From Ensifer sp. USDA 6670 (GTDB taxonomy: Bacteria > Pseudomonadota > Alphaproteobacteria > Rhizobiales > Rhizobiaceae): 64,000 nt of DNA. The position numbers were made by a program, and so were the translations under genes. The notes under the pieces are model-generated. The model worked only from the letters and a program-made list of their open reading frames with translations, was not told where the DNA came from and did no database searches. Location: NCBI GenBank assembly GCA_000421085.1, contig ATWE01000001.1, forward strand, positions 620,001-684,000, given 5' to 3'. Positions 1-6,944 of this stretch are shown here, piece by piece (within the stretch, counting starts at the first letter, position 1; each line of letters starts with the position of its first letter).

Positions 1-787
1 CGTGCAGACGCAGGCTGAATTCCGCCGGCGGCAGGGATGGCAAGCCGAGATGGGCAGGAGCGTGCTCGATGCCAGTGTCGAGAAATCGTCCCGTCCGGGT
101 AGTAACGGCGATGCTGCTCAAGACAGCCGCGCGTAAGCCCGACAGGCTGGGGCTCGTTGCCGCGATCCGAAAGCGCCGGCCGGTTCTCTCGAGGGCCGAT
201 ATGGCGGCGGCGCGGAAGCCGCAAGGCGGATCGAGCACCGCGAGGGGCAGTTCCTCTTCTTCCGTTGCCAAGCCCCTGTCGGAGCAGAGCCAAAGCATCT
301 GTTCGCGGAGCACGAGCACTTCGTCATCTGCAGCCGCCTGCCGCATGGCAAGAAGAATGTCGACCTGGCCCTGATCGAAGGCGGCCGTCAATTCTCTCGA
401 CCGGCCGATCCTCAGATCCAGGCGAATGCGCGGATGGGAGCGCGCGAAGCGGCGCAGCAGTCCGGGCAGCATCGTATCGGCAAAGTCCTGAGTGCTGCCG
501 AGGGAGATCCGTCCATCGGCGCGCGCGCCCCTGAGGCTGAGCCATGCGTCGCGATGCGCATCCAAAATGCGCCGGGCATGCGCGGCGAACTCCTCTCCCA
601 CGGGCGTGAGCACGCGTCCGCGTCCGGCGGGCGCAAGGAGGCGCTCGCCGATCAGCGCTTCCAACCGCTGCATTTGCGCCGTCACGGCGGAGGGCGAACG
701 GTTGACGGCCATTGCCGCTCTTGCAAGCGAACCACCCTCGGCGAAGGCGAGAAAAGTGCGTAGCAGCTCGGGATCGATCGGACTCAT
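1..787 (-). CDS. LysR-family transcriptional regulator, 3' end cut by window edge
   Basis: A reverse-strand frame opens with ATG at 785-787 and stays open to base 1, so about 262 residues are visible and the C-terminus lies outside the window. Residues 1-60 form a typical LysR winged HTH (starts MSPIDPELLRTF; recognition part near RSPSAVTAQMQRLE). A region like the effector-binding domain follows, with the usual alternation of short hydrophobic strands (for example RLDLRIG and VDILLAM). The gene is divergent from the tautomerase gene at 888. A LysR-type box lies just upstream of its start, so it probably represses itself and controls the tautomerase gene. The effector cannot be told from sequence. 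Confidence 0.88.
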   Translation of the reverse strand, partial: MSPIDPELLRTFLAFAEGGSLARAAMAVNRSPSAVTAQMQRLEALIGERLLAPAGRGRVLTPVGEEFAAHARRILDAHRDAWLSLRGARADGRISLGSTQDFADTMLPGLLRRFARSHPRIRLDLRIGRSRELTAAFDQGQVDILLAMRQAAADDEVLVLREQMLWLCSDRGLATEEEELPLAVLDPPCGFRAAAISALERTGRRFRIAATSPSLSGLRAAVLSSIAVTTRTGRFLDTGIEHAPAHLGLPSLPPAEFSLRLH

Positions 788-793
788 ACTTCG

Positions 794-808
794 ATGCTAC
801 AGAAGCAT
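794..808. promoter_or_regulatory. Putative LysR box between the divergent LysR and tautomerase genes
   Basis: ATGCT-ACAGA-AGCAT is a perfect 5-bp inverted repeat with the T-N11-A layout (T795, A807) of LysR recognition sites. It lies 7 bp from the LysR start and 80 bp upstream of the tautomerase start. Binding is inferred. Confidence 0.5.
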
Positions 809-887
809 TGGTGCAAAACAATTCAATTTTTTTGATGTGGCAGCGATGGCAGATTGAAGAGGTGTTATTTCGAGAAAGGAACCCATG

Positions 888-1292
888 ATGCCCATCATCA
901 ACATCAGCGTTACCGGACAGCCGGAGCCGGAGCTTTCGGCCAAAATAGCGGCAAAGGTAGGCGACCTCACGCAGTCGCATCTTCGCAAGGACCCCTCAGT
1001 GACGGCGGTCGTCGTCAGTTATGTCGATCCGCGGCATTGGTTCGCCGGTGGAAAGTCGCTCGCATCACAACAGACCAGCAGTTTCTGGCTCGACATCAAG
1101 GTTGTCGACGGCACCAATACGAAACAGGAACTTGGCGCCTATATCGAAGCGATCTTTGCGGCCTTCGAGGATATTCTCGGGAAGGTCCATCCCGAGAGCT
1201 ACGTGCTCGTGCATGAGGTACCGGCGGCAGCCTATGGCTATGGAGGCAAGACGCAGGAGTTCCGATACATCAGCGGAAGGCTGGCTGGCTGA
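888..1292 (+). CDS. Tautomerase-superfamily protein (4-oxalocrotonate tautomerase-like)
   Basis: A 134-residue protein that begins M-PIINISVTG. Removal of the initiator Met would expose Pro1, the catalytic base of this superfamily. Two ATGs are adjacent, at 885 and 888. The second gives Pro at position 2 and sits 7 nt after AGGA (877-880), so 888 is chosen. At about 134 residues it is twice the length of a 4-OT monomer, like the cis-3-chloroacrylate dehalogenase/MSAD-type or Tautomerase_3 families, whose two halves each form a beta-alpha-beta unit. The substrate is unknown. Control by the divergent LysR regulator is likely. Confidence 0.8.
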   Translation: MPIINISVTGQPEPELSAKIAAKVGDLTQSHLRKDPSVTAVVVSYVDPRHWFAGGKSLASQQTSSFWLDIKVVDGTNTKQELGAYIEAIFAAFEDILGKVHPESYVLVHEVPAAAYGYGGKTQEFRYISGRLAG

Positions 1293-1334
1293 GGCCCCGC
1301 GGGAAGGGCGCCCATGGGCGCCCCGCAAAGCCAA

Positions 1335-2381
1335 TCAAGCCGCCTGCCGGTCGGTATGCTGCACGGGCGTCACCATGGCGGAGATGATCATCTGCAGGTC
1401 GATCGCGCCGATCGGGCGGCCGTTGGCGTCGACGATGTGCGCGTTGCTTATTTGCGCGCCGGTCATGGTGCGGGCCGCGGCTTCGAGCACGGTGCCTGCG
1501 GCGAGCGGCAGGCCTTCCGGATTGCCGGAGAGCGGCCGCATGATGGTTTCCACGTTGACCACCCGCCCGCGGTTCACTTCCTTCACAAAGGCCGTTATGT
1601 AGTCGTCGGCCGGCGAGAGCACGATTTCCTGGCCGGTTCCCTGCTGCACGACGCGGCCGTCGCGCAGGATGGCGATCTTGTCGCCGAGCCTCAGGGCCTC
1701 GTCGAGATCGTGGGTGATGAAGACCACCGTCTTCTTCAACTCCTTCTGCAGTTCGAGCAGCACCGACTGCATGTCGACGCGTATCAGCGGATCGAGTGCC
1801 GAATAGGCTTCGTCCATCAGCAGGATGTCGGCGTCGTTTGTAAGCGCGCGGGCAAGGCCGACGCGCTGCTGCATGCCGCCGGAAAGCTGGTTCGGATAGT
1901 GCTTCTCGAAGCCCTGAAGACCGACGCGCTCGATCCAGCCAAGCGCACGCTTCTCGCTCTCGCGCCGGTCCACGCCCTGGATCTCCAGACCGTAGATGGT
2001 GTTTTCGAGAACCGTTCGATGCGGCAACAGTGCAAATTTCTGAAAGACCATCGCCGTCTTGTGGCGGCGGAATGCGCGAAGGTCGTTCTCGTTCATCTTG
2101 CAGACGTCGACGCCGTCGTAGAGGACTTCGCCGGAAGTCGGATCGATCAGCCGGTTGATGTGCCGGATCAGCGTCGATTTGCCGGACCCCGAGAGCCCCA
2201 TCACGACCGTTATGCAGCCGCCGGGCATGGAAATGTTGATGTCCTGCAGTCCGAGCACGTGGCCGTGCTTTTCGTTGAGTTCGGCCTTACCCATCCCGGT
2301 CTCGACGAGCTTGACGTAATCCTCACCGCGCGGTCCGAAAATCTTGTAGAGGTTCTTCACCTCGATTGCGTGACTAGCCAT
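1335..2381 (-). CDS. Glycine betaine/proline-type ABC transporter ATP-binding protein
   Basis: A 348-residue ATPase of the ProV/OpuAA/HutV family. Walker A is GLSGSGKS, the signature is LSGGMQQRVGLARAL, Walker B is ILLMDEAYSALDP and the H-loop is THDLDEA. About 80 C-terminal residues form a CBS-like tail (GRPIGAIDLQMI), as in ProV. ATG at 2379-2381 is preferred over a TTG two codons upstream because a purine-rich GGGGAAAG stretch lies ahead of it. It is the second gene after the binding protein at 2610-3608 on the same strand. No permease gene lies between them or next to them, so the membrane partner must be encoded elsewhere. Family assignment is firm; substrate (betaine, proline or histidine type) is inferred. 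Confidence 0.9.
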   Translation of the reverse strand: MASHAIEVKNLYKIFGPRGEDYVKLVETGMGKAELNEKHGHVLGLQDINISMPGGCITVVMGLSGSGKSTLIRHINRLIDPTSGEVLYDGVDVCKMNENDLRAFRRHKTAMVFQKFALLPHRTVLENTIYGLEIQGVDRRESEKRALGWIERVGLQGFEKHYPNQLSGGMQQRVGLARALTNDADILLMDEAYSALDPLIRVDMQSVLLELQKELKKTVVFITHDLDEALRLGDKIAILRDGRVVQQGTGQEIVLSPADDYITAFVKEVNRGRVVNVETIMRPLSGNPEGLPLAAGTVLEAAARTMTGAQISNAHIVDANGRPIGAIDLQMIISAMVTPVQHTDRQAA

Positions 2382-2570
2382 GGACAAACTTTCCCCTTCT
2401 CTTGGCTTGGAACTTTTACGCCGACTGCGTTTTCGCGGCGCTTCCCGCTCCTTGCATCAGAACTGTGACAGCGGAACACGCGGACCGCTTTACTATTTGC
2501 GACGCAGGCGCGGCTCGTGCGTCGCGCATCAGGCAGCCGCATCCTCGAAGGGCGCTGGAATCGACCACAT

Positions 2571-2608
2571 TCACGATTTCAGGCGGATTCGACCGAAAAT
2601 CATCGTGA
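2571..2608. repeat. Imperfect palindrome of a rhizobial intergenic type
   Basis: GATTTC...GAAAATC (2575-2601) is an interrupted inverted repeat. It is nested in a wider TCACGA (2571-2576) / TCGTGA (2603-2608) pair, directly after the stop of the binding-protein gene. The motif with ATCGTGA and TAAAGCG flanks resembles short palindromes I recall from intergenic regions of Rhizobiaceae. It could fold in mRNA and stabilise or end the upstream transcript. Confidence 0.5.
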
Positions 2609-2609
2609 C

Positions 2610-3608
2610 CTAAAGCGCCGCCTTCACCTTTTCGGCGACCTCCGGGCTTACCCACTGCGCCCATATCTCCTGGAAGTTCCCGAGGAAGTAGCGGGCGGCG
2701 CTCTCGTTCGTCCCCTGGTTCTGATCCATCCAGGCCAGAACCTTGTTTACCGTCGCGTTTTCCCATTGCCGCGCCTCGACGTAGTCCATGGCGCTGCCTG
2801 CTCTATCGGCAAAGGACTTGGTCACCACGGTATAGACGTCCGAGACCGGATAGGAGTTTACCTTTGGGGTCGGGCAATCCGGAGCGGCAGTGCAGGAGTC
2901 CCATTCCGCCTTGTCATGATCCACGCCGAAAGACAGCAAGGTCATCTCGTGCTTGCCGAGCAAGGCGGTCGGAGCCCAATAGTAGCCGAGCCAGCCGGTC
3001 TTCTTCTCGAATGCTTCGGTGATCGACGCGTCAAGCCCGGCAGCAGAACCGGGATCGATCAGCTGGAATCCGGCCTTGTCCGCTTCGAGAGCCTTGTAGA
3101 GATTGGCGGTGGAGAACCGGCAGTTCCAGCTTGAAGGGCAATTATGGACCGCTCCCTTTGAGGGGTTCTCGCGAGAAGGGAAGAGTTCCGGGTGCTTCAA
3201 CGCGTCCTGGACCGTTCGGATATCTCGGTGCGCGTCGGCGATGAACTTCGGAATCCACCAGCCTTCGACACCGCCTTCGCTCAAGATCTTGGCGCCCTCG
3301 ACGAGGCGGCCCTCCTTGACCGCGGCATCGAAAGGCGTGCGTACGGAGTTGATCCAGAGTTCCGGCACCAGGTCGGGCTCTGCCTTCTCGTTCATGGAGG
3401 TGAAGGTCAGCATCGTGTCGCCGGCGACGAGCTTCACGCTGCAGCCATAGCCGTTTTCCAGGATGAACTTGTCCACATGAGCCGCGACGCCCGCCGAGGC
3501 CCAATCCATCTCAGCGATGCTGACGTCGCCGCATTCGGCAGCTCCGGAGCGGCCCGCCAGAGAGCATATGCCTGCCGTGAGGATGAGGGTAGCAAGGAGT
3601 TTTTTCAT
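2610..3608 (-). CDS. Glycine betaine/proline-type ABC transporter substrate-binding protein
   Basis: A 332-residue periplasmic protein of the OpuAC/ProX family. The start at 3606-3608 gives a clean Sec signal peptide (MKKLLATLILTAGIC, cleavage near SGAAEC). The mature part has the Trp-rich binding-pocket segments of quaternary-amine receptors (AEMDWASAGVA, LVPELWINSVR, GGVEGWWIPKF, GWLGYYWAPTALLGK) and several Cys residues that could pair. It probably forms one transcript with the ATPase gene 229 bp downstream. It probably scavenges a betaine, choline or proline compound, an osmoprotectant and carbon source in rhizobia. A longer frame open to 3698 lacks a signal peptide at its N-terminus and is not used. 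Confidence 0.88.
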   Translation of the reverse strand: MKKLLATLILTAGICSLAGRSGAAECGDVSIAEMDWASAGVAAHVDKFILENGYGCSVKLVAGDTMLTFTSMNEKAEPDLVPELWINSVRTPFDAAVKEGRLVEGAKILSEGGVEGWWIPKFIADAHRDIRTVQDALKHPELFPSRENPSKGAVHNCPSSWNCRFSTANLYKALEADKAGFQLIDPGSAAGLDASITEAFEKKTGWLGYYWAPTALLGKHEMTLLSFGVDHDKAEWDSCTAAPDCPTPKVNSYPVSDVYTVVTKSFADRAGSAMDYVEARQWENATVNKVLAWMDQNQGTNESAARYFLGNFQEIWAQWVSPEVAEKVKAAL

Positions 3609-3864
3609 GTCCGTCGGCACCTTCACGTCACTGCGGCCACACATGGTGGATGGCGCGCCGCCTAGCCGCTCCCGCGCTGAAGCTGCCAGCCGGCCCACTT
3701 CGTTGTCATTGCGGCAAGCCTAAGTGTTCGCGTTGAGAAATCAACCTTTTCGATCCAGCGCTGGGCGCCGCCTGCGATTCCACCCTGAGAAGCTCGCGGC
3801 ACCCCGCAAGCGAGCGGCGAATTCGCCGAAATTCACTTTTGGTTAAGACCTCAATAACGATCCG

Positions 3865-4004
3865 GTAAGGTTGTGGGGATATTTGTCTGCCCTGCGGCGG
3901 GCGACTGCCGCAGGTCCGGATCAGGTAGTGCGTACCGGACCCGATATTCAGCGGAATAATCTGATCGCCGCACCCTCCCGTTCCAACGGTTGGGTGCGGC
4001 TTTT
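3865..4004 (+). ncRNA. Candidate small RNA with three hairpins and an intrinsic terminator
   Basis: The 461-bp gap at 3609-4070 has no convincing + strand gene but strong RNA structure. CCTGCGGC (3891-3898) pairs with GCCGCAGG (3907-3914). GTCCGG (3914-3919) pairs with CCGGAC (3935-3940). GCCGCACCC (3967-3975) pairs perfectly with GGGTGCGGC (3992-4000), with an inner CCGTT/AACGG stem, and is followed by TTTT and TTT. The last element is a textbook intrinsic terminator with no ORF ending in front of it, so it probably ends a short RNA. The 5' end is uncertain; I saw no clear promoter in 3840-3870. Bases 3609-3860 show nothing else I can name apart from the upstream region of the binding-protein gene. 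It may belong to one of the alphaproteobacterial sRNA families, but I cannot assign one. Confidence 0.5.
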
Positions 4005-4026
4005 GCATTTCCGGGGGAAGCGTGAA

Positions 4027-4053
4027 GAAGCCCCCCGAAAAAGGGGCGGCTTC
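4027..4053. terminator. GC-rich hairpin downstream of the 47-residue ORF
   Basis: GAAGCCCCCC (4027-4036) pairs with GGGGCGGCTTC (4043-4053) with one bulge and an A-rich loop. On the minus strand it follows the stop of the small ORF at 4071, but the T-run is poor (TTCTTC). Confidence 0.4.
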
Positions 4054-4070
4054 GAACGCGACGCGGCGCT

Positions 4071-4214
4071 TTATCCGACGTTGGACGTGCGGATGAGGCC
4101 GAGCGGGCCGACCGGCGCTTCCGCGACGACATTGCGGACGCGGGACTGGCCGTTCGGCGCCTTGGAGTTCCAGGCGATCTGAACGAAGTTGGGTTTGCCG
4201 AAGACGAACAGCAT
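4071..4214 (-). CDS. Putative 47-residue protein, no known function
   Basis: Starts MLFVFGKPNFVQIAW and ends GLIRTSNVG, with TAA at 4071-4073. ATG at 4212-4214 follows AAGG with a spacing of about 10 nt. The peptide is basic, has a short hydrophobic N-terminus and a mixed, protein-like composition, and is followed by a GC-rich hairpin. The same frame stays open upstream to 4316, but the ribosome site favours the short form. I do not recognise the family. It lies between the sRNA candidate and cobQ, on the opposite strand to both. Chance is a real alternative. Confidence 0.4.
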   Translation of the reverse strand: MLFVFGKPNFVQIAWNSKAPNGQSRVRNVVAEAPVGPLGLIRTSNVG

Positions 4215-4458
4215 GGCTTTGTACCTTGGGAGACCGGGCAATATTCCGGTGGGGTTTCGATGGCGCGGATATAGGCTCTTGCCGGGACGACTTGAATGCC
4301 AGGCTCGGCACGGCATGTCGCAATTGAGCTAGCGTGCGAGAAATTTTCGCACGCTTGAAGAAGGCCGGAAATGCACCGTGACCGCTAGTGACGCAATCAT
4401 GGCGGAATCGCGTCGGAACAGAGCTTTGCGGCAGGCGGTTTCGATGCTACGGGAAGGA

Positions 4459-5913
4459 ATGACACGCAAGATCATGCTGCAGGGAACCGGCTCGGATGTC
4501 GGAAAATCGGTACTGGTAGCGGGCCTCTGCCGGCTCGCTTCCAATCATGGCCTCAGCGTAAAACCGTTCAAGCCTCAGAACATGTCGAACAATGCCGCGG
4601 TTTCCGACGACGGCGGCGAGATCGGCCGTGCGCAATGGCTCCAGGCGCTTGCCGCGCGCGTGCCGTCCTCCGTGCATATGAACCCGGTGCTTTTGAAGCC
4701 GCAATCGGATGTGGGCAGCCAGGTCGTCGTCCAGGGCAGAGTAGCGGGCCAGGCCAAGGGGAGGGAATACCAGGCTCTCAAACCGAGGCTCCTCGGCTCG
4801 GTCATGGAGAGTTTCGAACAGGTCTCCGCCGGCGCCGATCTCGTGATCGTAGAAGGCGCCGGCTCGCCGGCCGAAATCAACCTGCGCGCCGGCGACATCG
4901 CCAATATGGGCTTTGCCACCCGCGCTGACGTGCCCGTGGTTCTCGTCGGCGATATCGACCGCGGTGGTGTCATCGCGTCTCTGGTCGGCACGCATGCGAT
5001 CCTGCCGGGGGACGACCGGCGCATGGTCACCGGCTACCTCATCAACAAATTCCGCGGCGATGTCACCCTCTTCGATGACGGCATCGCATCGGTTCGTCAG
5101 TTCACCGGCTGGCCTTGCTTCGGCGTCGTGCCCTGGCTGAAAAGTGCCGGGCGGCTGCCTGCCGAAGACTCCGTGGTCCTCGAGAGGCTGACGCGGGGCG
5201 GCGGCAAGGCGCTGAAGGTCGCAGTCCCCGTCCTGTCGCGAATCGCCAATTTCGACGATCTCGATCCCTTGGCCGCAGAGCCGGACGTGGATATCGTCTT
5301 CGTTCGGCCGGGGGCGCCGCTTCCCGACGATGCGGGCCTCATCGTCATCCCCGGCTCGAAGTCCACCATTGCCGATCTCGAGGATTTCCGCCGTCAGGGC
5401 TGGGACCGGGATCTCGACCGGCACATGCGGCGCGGTGGCCGGGTCGTCGGTATCTGCGGCGGCTATCAGATGCTCGGAACCCGGGTTGCCGACCCGCTCG
5501 GTATCGAAGGTGGCAAGCGCGAGATCAAGGGGCTGGGGCTTCTGTCCGTCGAGACGGAGATGGCTCCGGAAAAGACCGTTCGCAACAGCTGCGCCTGGTC
5601 CCGGGAATACGACGTCGCGCTCGAAGGCTACGAAATCCATCTCGGCAAGACGACGGGCGCCGATTGCAGCCGCGCGCCGGTCGAGATCGATGGCCGCCCG
5701 GATGGAGCGATGTCGGCGGACGGCCGCGTGATGGGCACCTATCTTCACGGTCTTTTCGGAAGCGACGCCTACCGGTCGGCGTTGCTCAAGAGCTTCGGCA
5801 TCGAAGGCGGGCGAGGCAATTACCGCCAGTCGGTGGATGCGGCTCTCGATGAGATTGCCGCAGAACTCGAAACGGTACTCGACCGGGCATGGCTCGGAAC
5901 ACTGCTTGGGTAG
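4459..5913 (+). CDS. cobQ: Cobyric acid synthase (adenosylcobyrate synthase, glutamine-hydrolysing)
   Basis: CobQ uses glutamine and ATP to amidate side chains b, d, e and g of adenosylcobyrinate a,c-diamide. The 484-residue form from ATG 4459 starts [17 protein letters not shown], with a dethiobiotin-synthetase-type P-loop at residues 8-16. [13 protein letters not shown] and [13 protein letters not shown] are CobQ signatures. The C-terminal class I amidotransferase-like domain has Cys333 (GICGGYQM) and His430 (GTYLHGLF). The frame extends to 4378, but those 27 residues do not look conserved. GGGAAGGA touches the ATG at 4459, so ATG 4444 remains an alternative start. It stands alone, away from the two other cob blocks, and no B12 riboswitch is visible upstream. 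Confidence 0.95.
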   Translation: MTRKIMLQGTGSDVGKSVLVAGLCRLASNHGLSVKPFKPQNMSNNAAVSDDGGEIGRAQWLQALAARVPSSVHMNPVLLKPQSDVGSQVVVQGRVAGQAKGREYQALKPRLLGSVMESFEQVSAGADLVIVEGAGSPAEINLRAGDIANMGFATRADVPVVLVGDIDRGGVIASLVGTHAILPGDDRRMVTGYLINKFRGDVTLFDDGIASVRQFTGWPCFGVVPWLKSAGRLPAEDSVVLERLTRGGGKALKVAVPVLSRIANFDDLDPLAAEPDVDIVFVRPGAPLPDDAGLIVIPGSKSTIADLEDFRRQGWDRDLDRHMRRGGRVVGICGGYQMLGTRVADPLGIEGGKREIKGLGLLSVETEMAPEKTVRNSCAWSREYDVALEGYEIHLGKTTGADCSRAPVEIDGRPDGAMSADGRVMGTYLHGLFGSDAYRSALLKSFGIEGGRGNYRQSVDAALDEIAAELETVLDRAWLGTLLG

Positions 5914-6003
5914 GGCCGGCCGGACGAGGCTCGCCAGTTGGGAATTTCTCGCCTGGACCGTATCGTGTCGTCAGCGCAAAAACGGCTCGCGGAAAGGATC
6001 GCA

Positions 6004-6819
6004 ATGCAGCAATACGACGACGATCTTCGGCAGTTCGAAGCCAGGGGCACACCGGCTTTGCCTCCGGCCGCGGAGCAGGGCTATGTGGAGCACGCTGGCG
6101 TGCGGATATGGTATTCGACATACGGTGTGGGAGCACCGGTGGTCCTTTTGCACGGCGGCCTCGGCCACAGCGGCAACTGGGGCTATCAGCTTGCGCCGCT
6201 TCTTGAGGCCGGCCGTCGCGTCGTGCTCATCGACAGCCGCGGACATGGGCGCAGCACGCGCGATGATCGGCCCTACAGCTATGAAGTGATGGCGTCCGAC
6301 GTCCTTGCCGTCGCGGACGTGCTGCAGCTTCAGAAGTTCGCCGTGGTGGGCTGGAGCGACGGGGCGTGCACCGGCCTCGTTCTTGCAAGTGAGGCTCCAA
6401 CGCGCGTTGCCGGCGTCTTCTTCTTCGCCTGCAACATGGACCCGAGCGGTGCGAAAGAATTCGAGGCCAGTCCGGTCATCGATCGTTGCTTCGCCCGGCA
6501 CCGGAAGGATTATGCCGAATTGTCGGCGACGCCGGATGAGTTCGATAACTTCGTCTCGGCCGTCAGCGAGATGATGAGTACGCAACCCAATTACTCGGCA
6601 GGCGACCTCGCCGAAATCCGGGTACCGGTCGCGATCGTGCAGGCCGAGAAGGACGAGTTCATCAAAAGGGAGCACGCCCAATATCTCGCCCGGAGCATTC
6701 CAGCAGCCGACTTGATCGCGCTTGAACACGTCAGCCACTTTGCGCCGCTGCAGAGACCCGACGTGTTCAACGGCGCCATGCTTGCATTTCTCGACAAGGT
6801 ACTTCCAACCAGGACCTGA
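6004..6819 (+). CDS. Alpha/beta-fold hydrolase
   Basis: A 271-residue single-domain hydrolase. The oxyanion region is LLHGGLGHSGNW, the nucleophile elbow is GWSDGA (Ser), the acid is probably Asp in QAEKDEF, and the catalytic His is in HVSHFAPLQRP. It has no signal peptide and should be cytoplasmic. ATG 6004 is chosen because AAAGGA ends 5 nt upstream; the frame open from 5938 has no ribosome site. It lies 90 bp after cobQ on the same strand and may be cotranscribed, but nothing ties it to B12 synthesis. Esterase, lactonase or haloperoxidase-like activity are all possible. Confidence 0.8.
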   Translation: MQQYDDDLRQFEARGTPALPPAAEQGYVEHAGVRIWYSTYGVGAPVVLLHGGLGHSGNWGYQLAPLLEAGRRVVLIDSRGHGRSTRDDRPYSYEVMASDVLAVADVLQLQKFAVVGWSDGACTGLVLASEAPTRVAGVFFFACNMDPSGAKEFEASPVIDRCFARHRKDYAELSATPDEFDNFVSAVSEMMSTQPNYSAGDLAEIRVPVAIVQAEKDEFIKREHAQYLARSIPAADLIALEHVSHFAPLQRPDVFNGAMLAFLDKVLPTRT

Positions 6820-6944
6820 GGCTTTACACCCGTCTTCACGTTCTCCGTTGCATACGCCTTGCGAAAAATGCAGCATGGTTTCGGGGCAGGACGACCTCTT
6901 CGCCGCTGTGCATGGCGACGGCGTCCGGCGCGAAGGGCGCTGCC

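Noticed and set aside
3871-4182. Open frame of 103 codons on the + strand before cobQ
   Set aside because: It begins inside the sRNA candidate and runs through its terminator; composition is not protein-like.
3706-4323. Open frame of 205 codons on the minus strand
   Set aside because: It runs through the hairpins of the sRNA candidate and contains low-complexity Arg/Pro stretches; only the short ORF 4071-4214 in another frame has a ribosome site.
4447-5748. Open frame of 433 codons antisense to cobQ
   Set aside because: Shadow of cobQ codon bias; no ribosome site and no recognisable protein.
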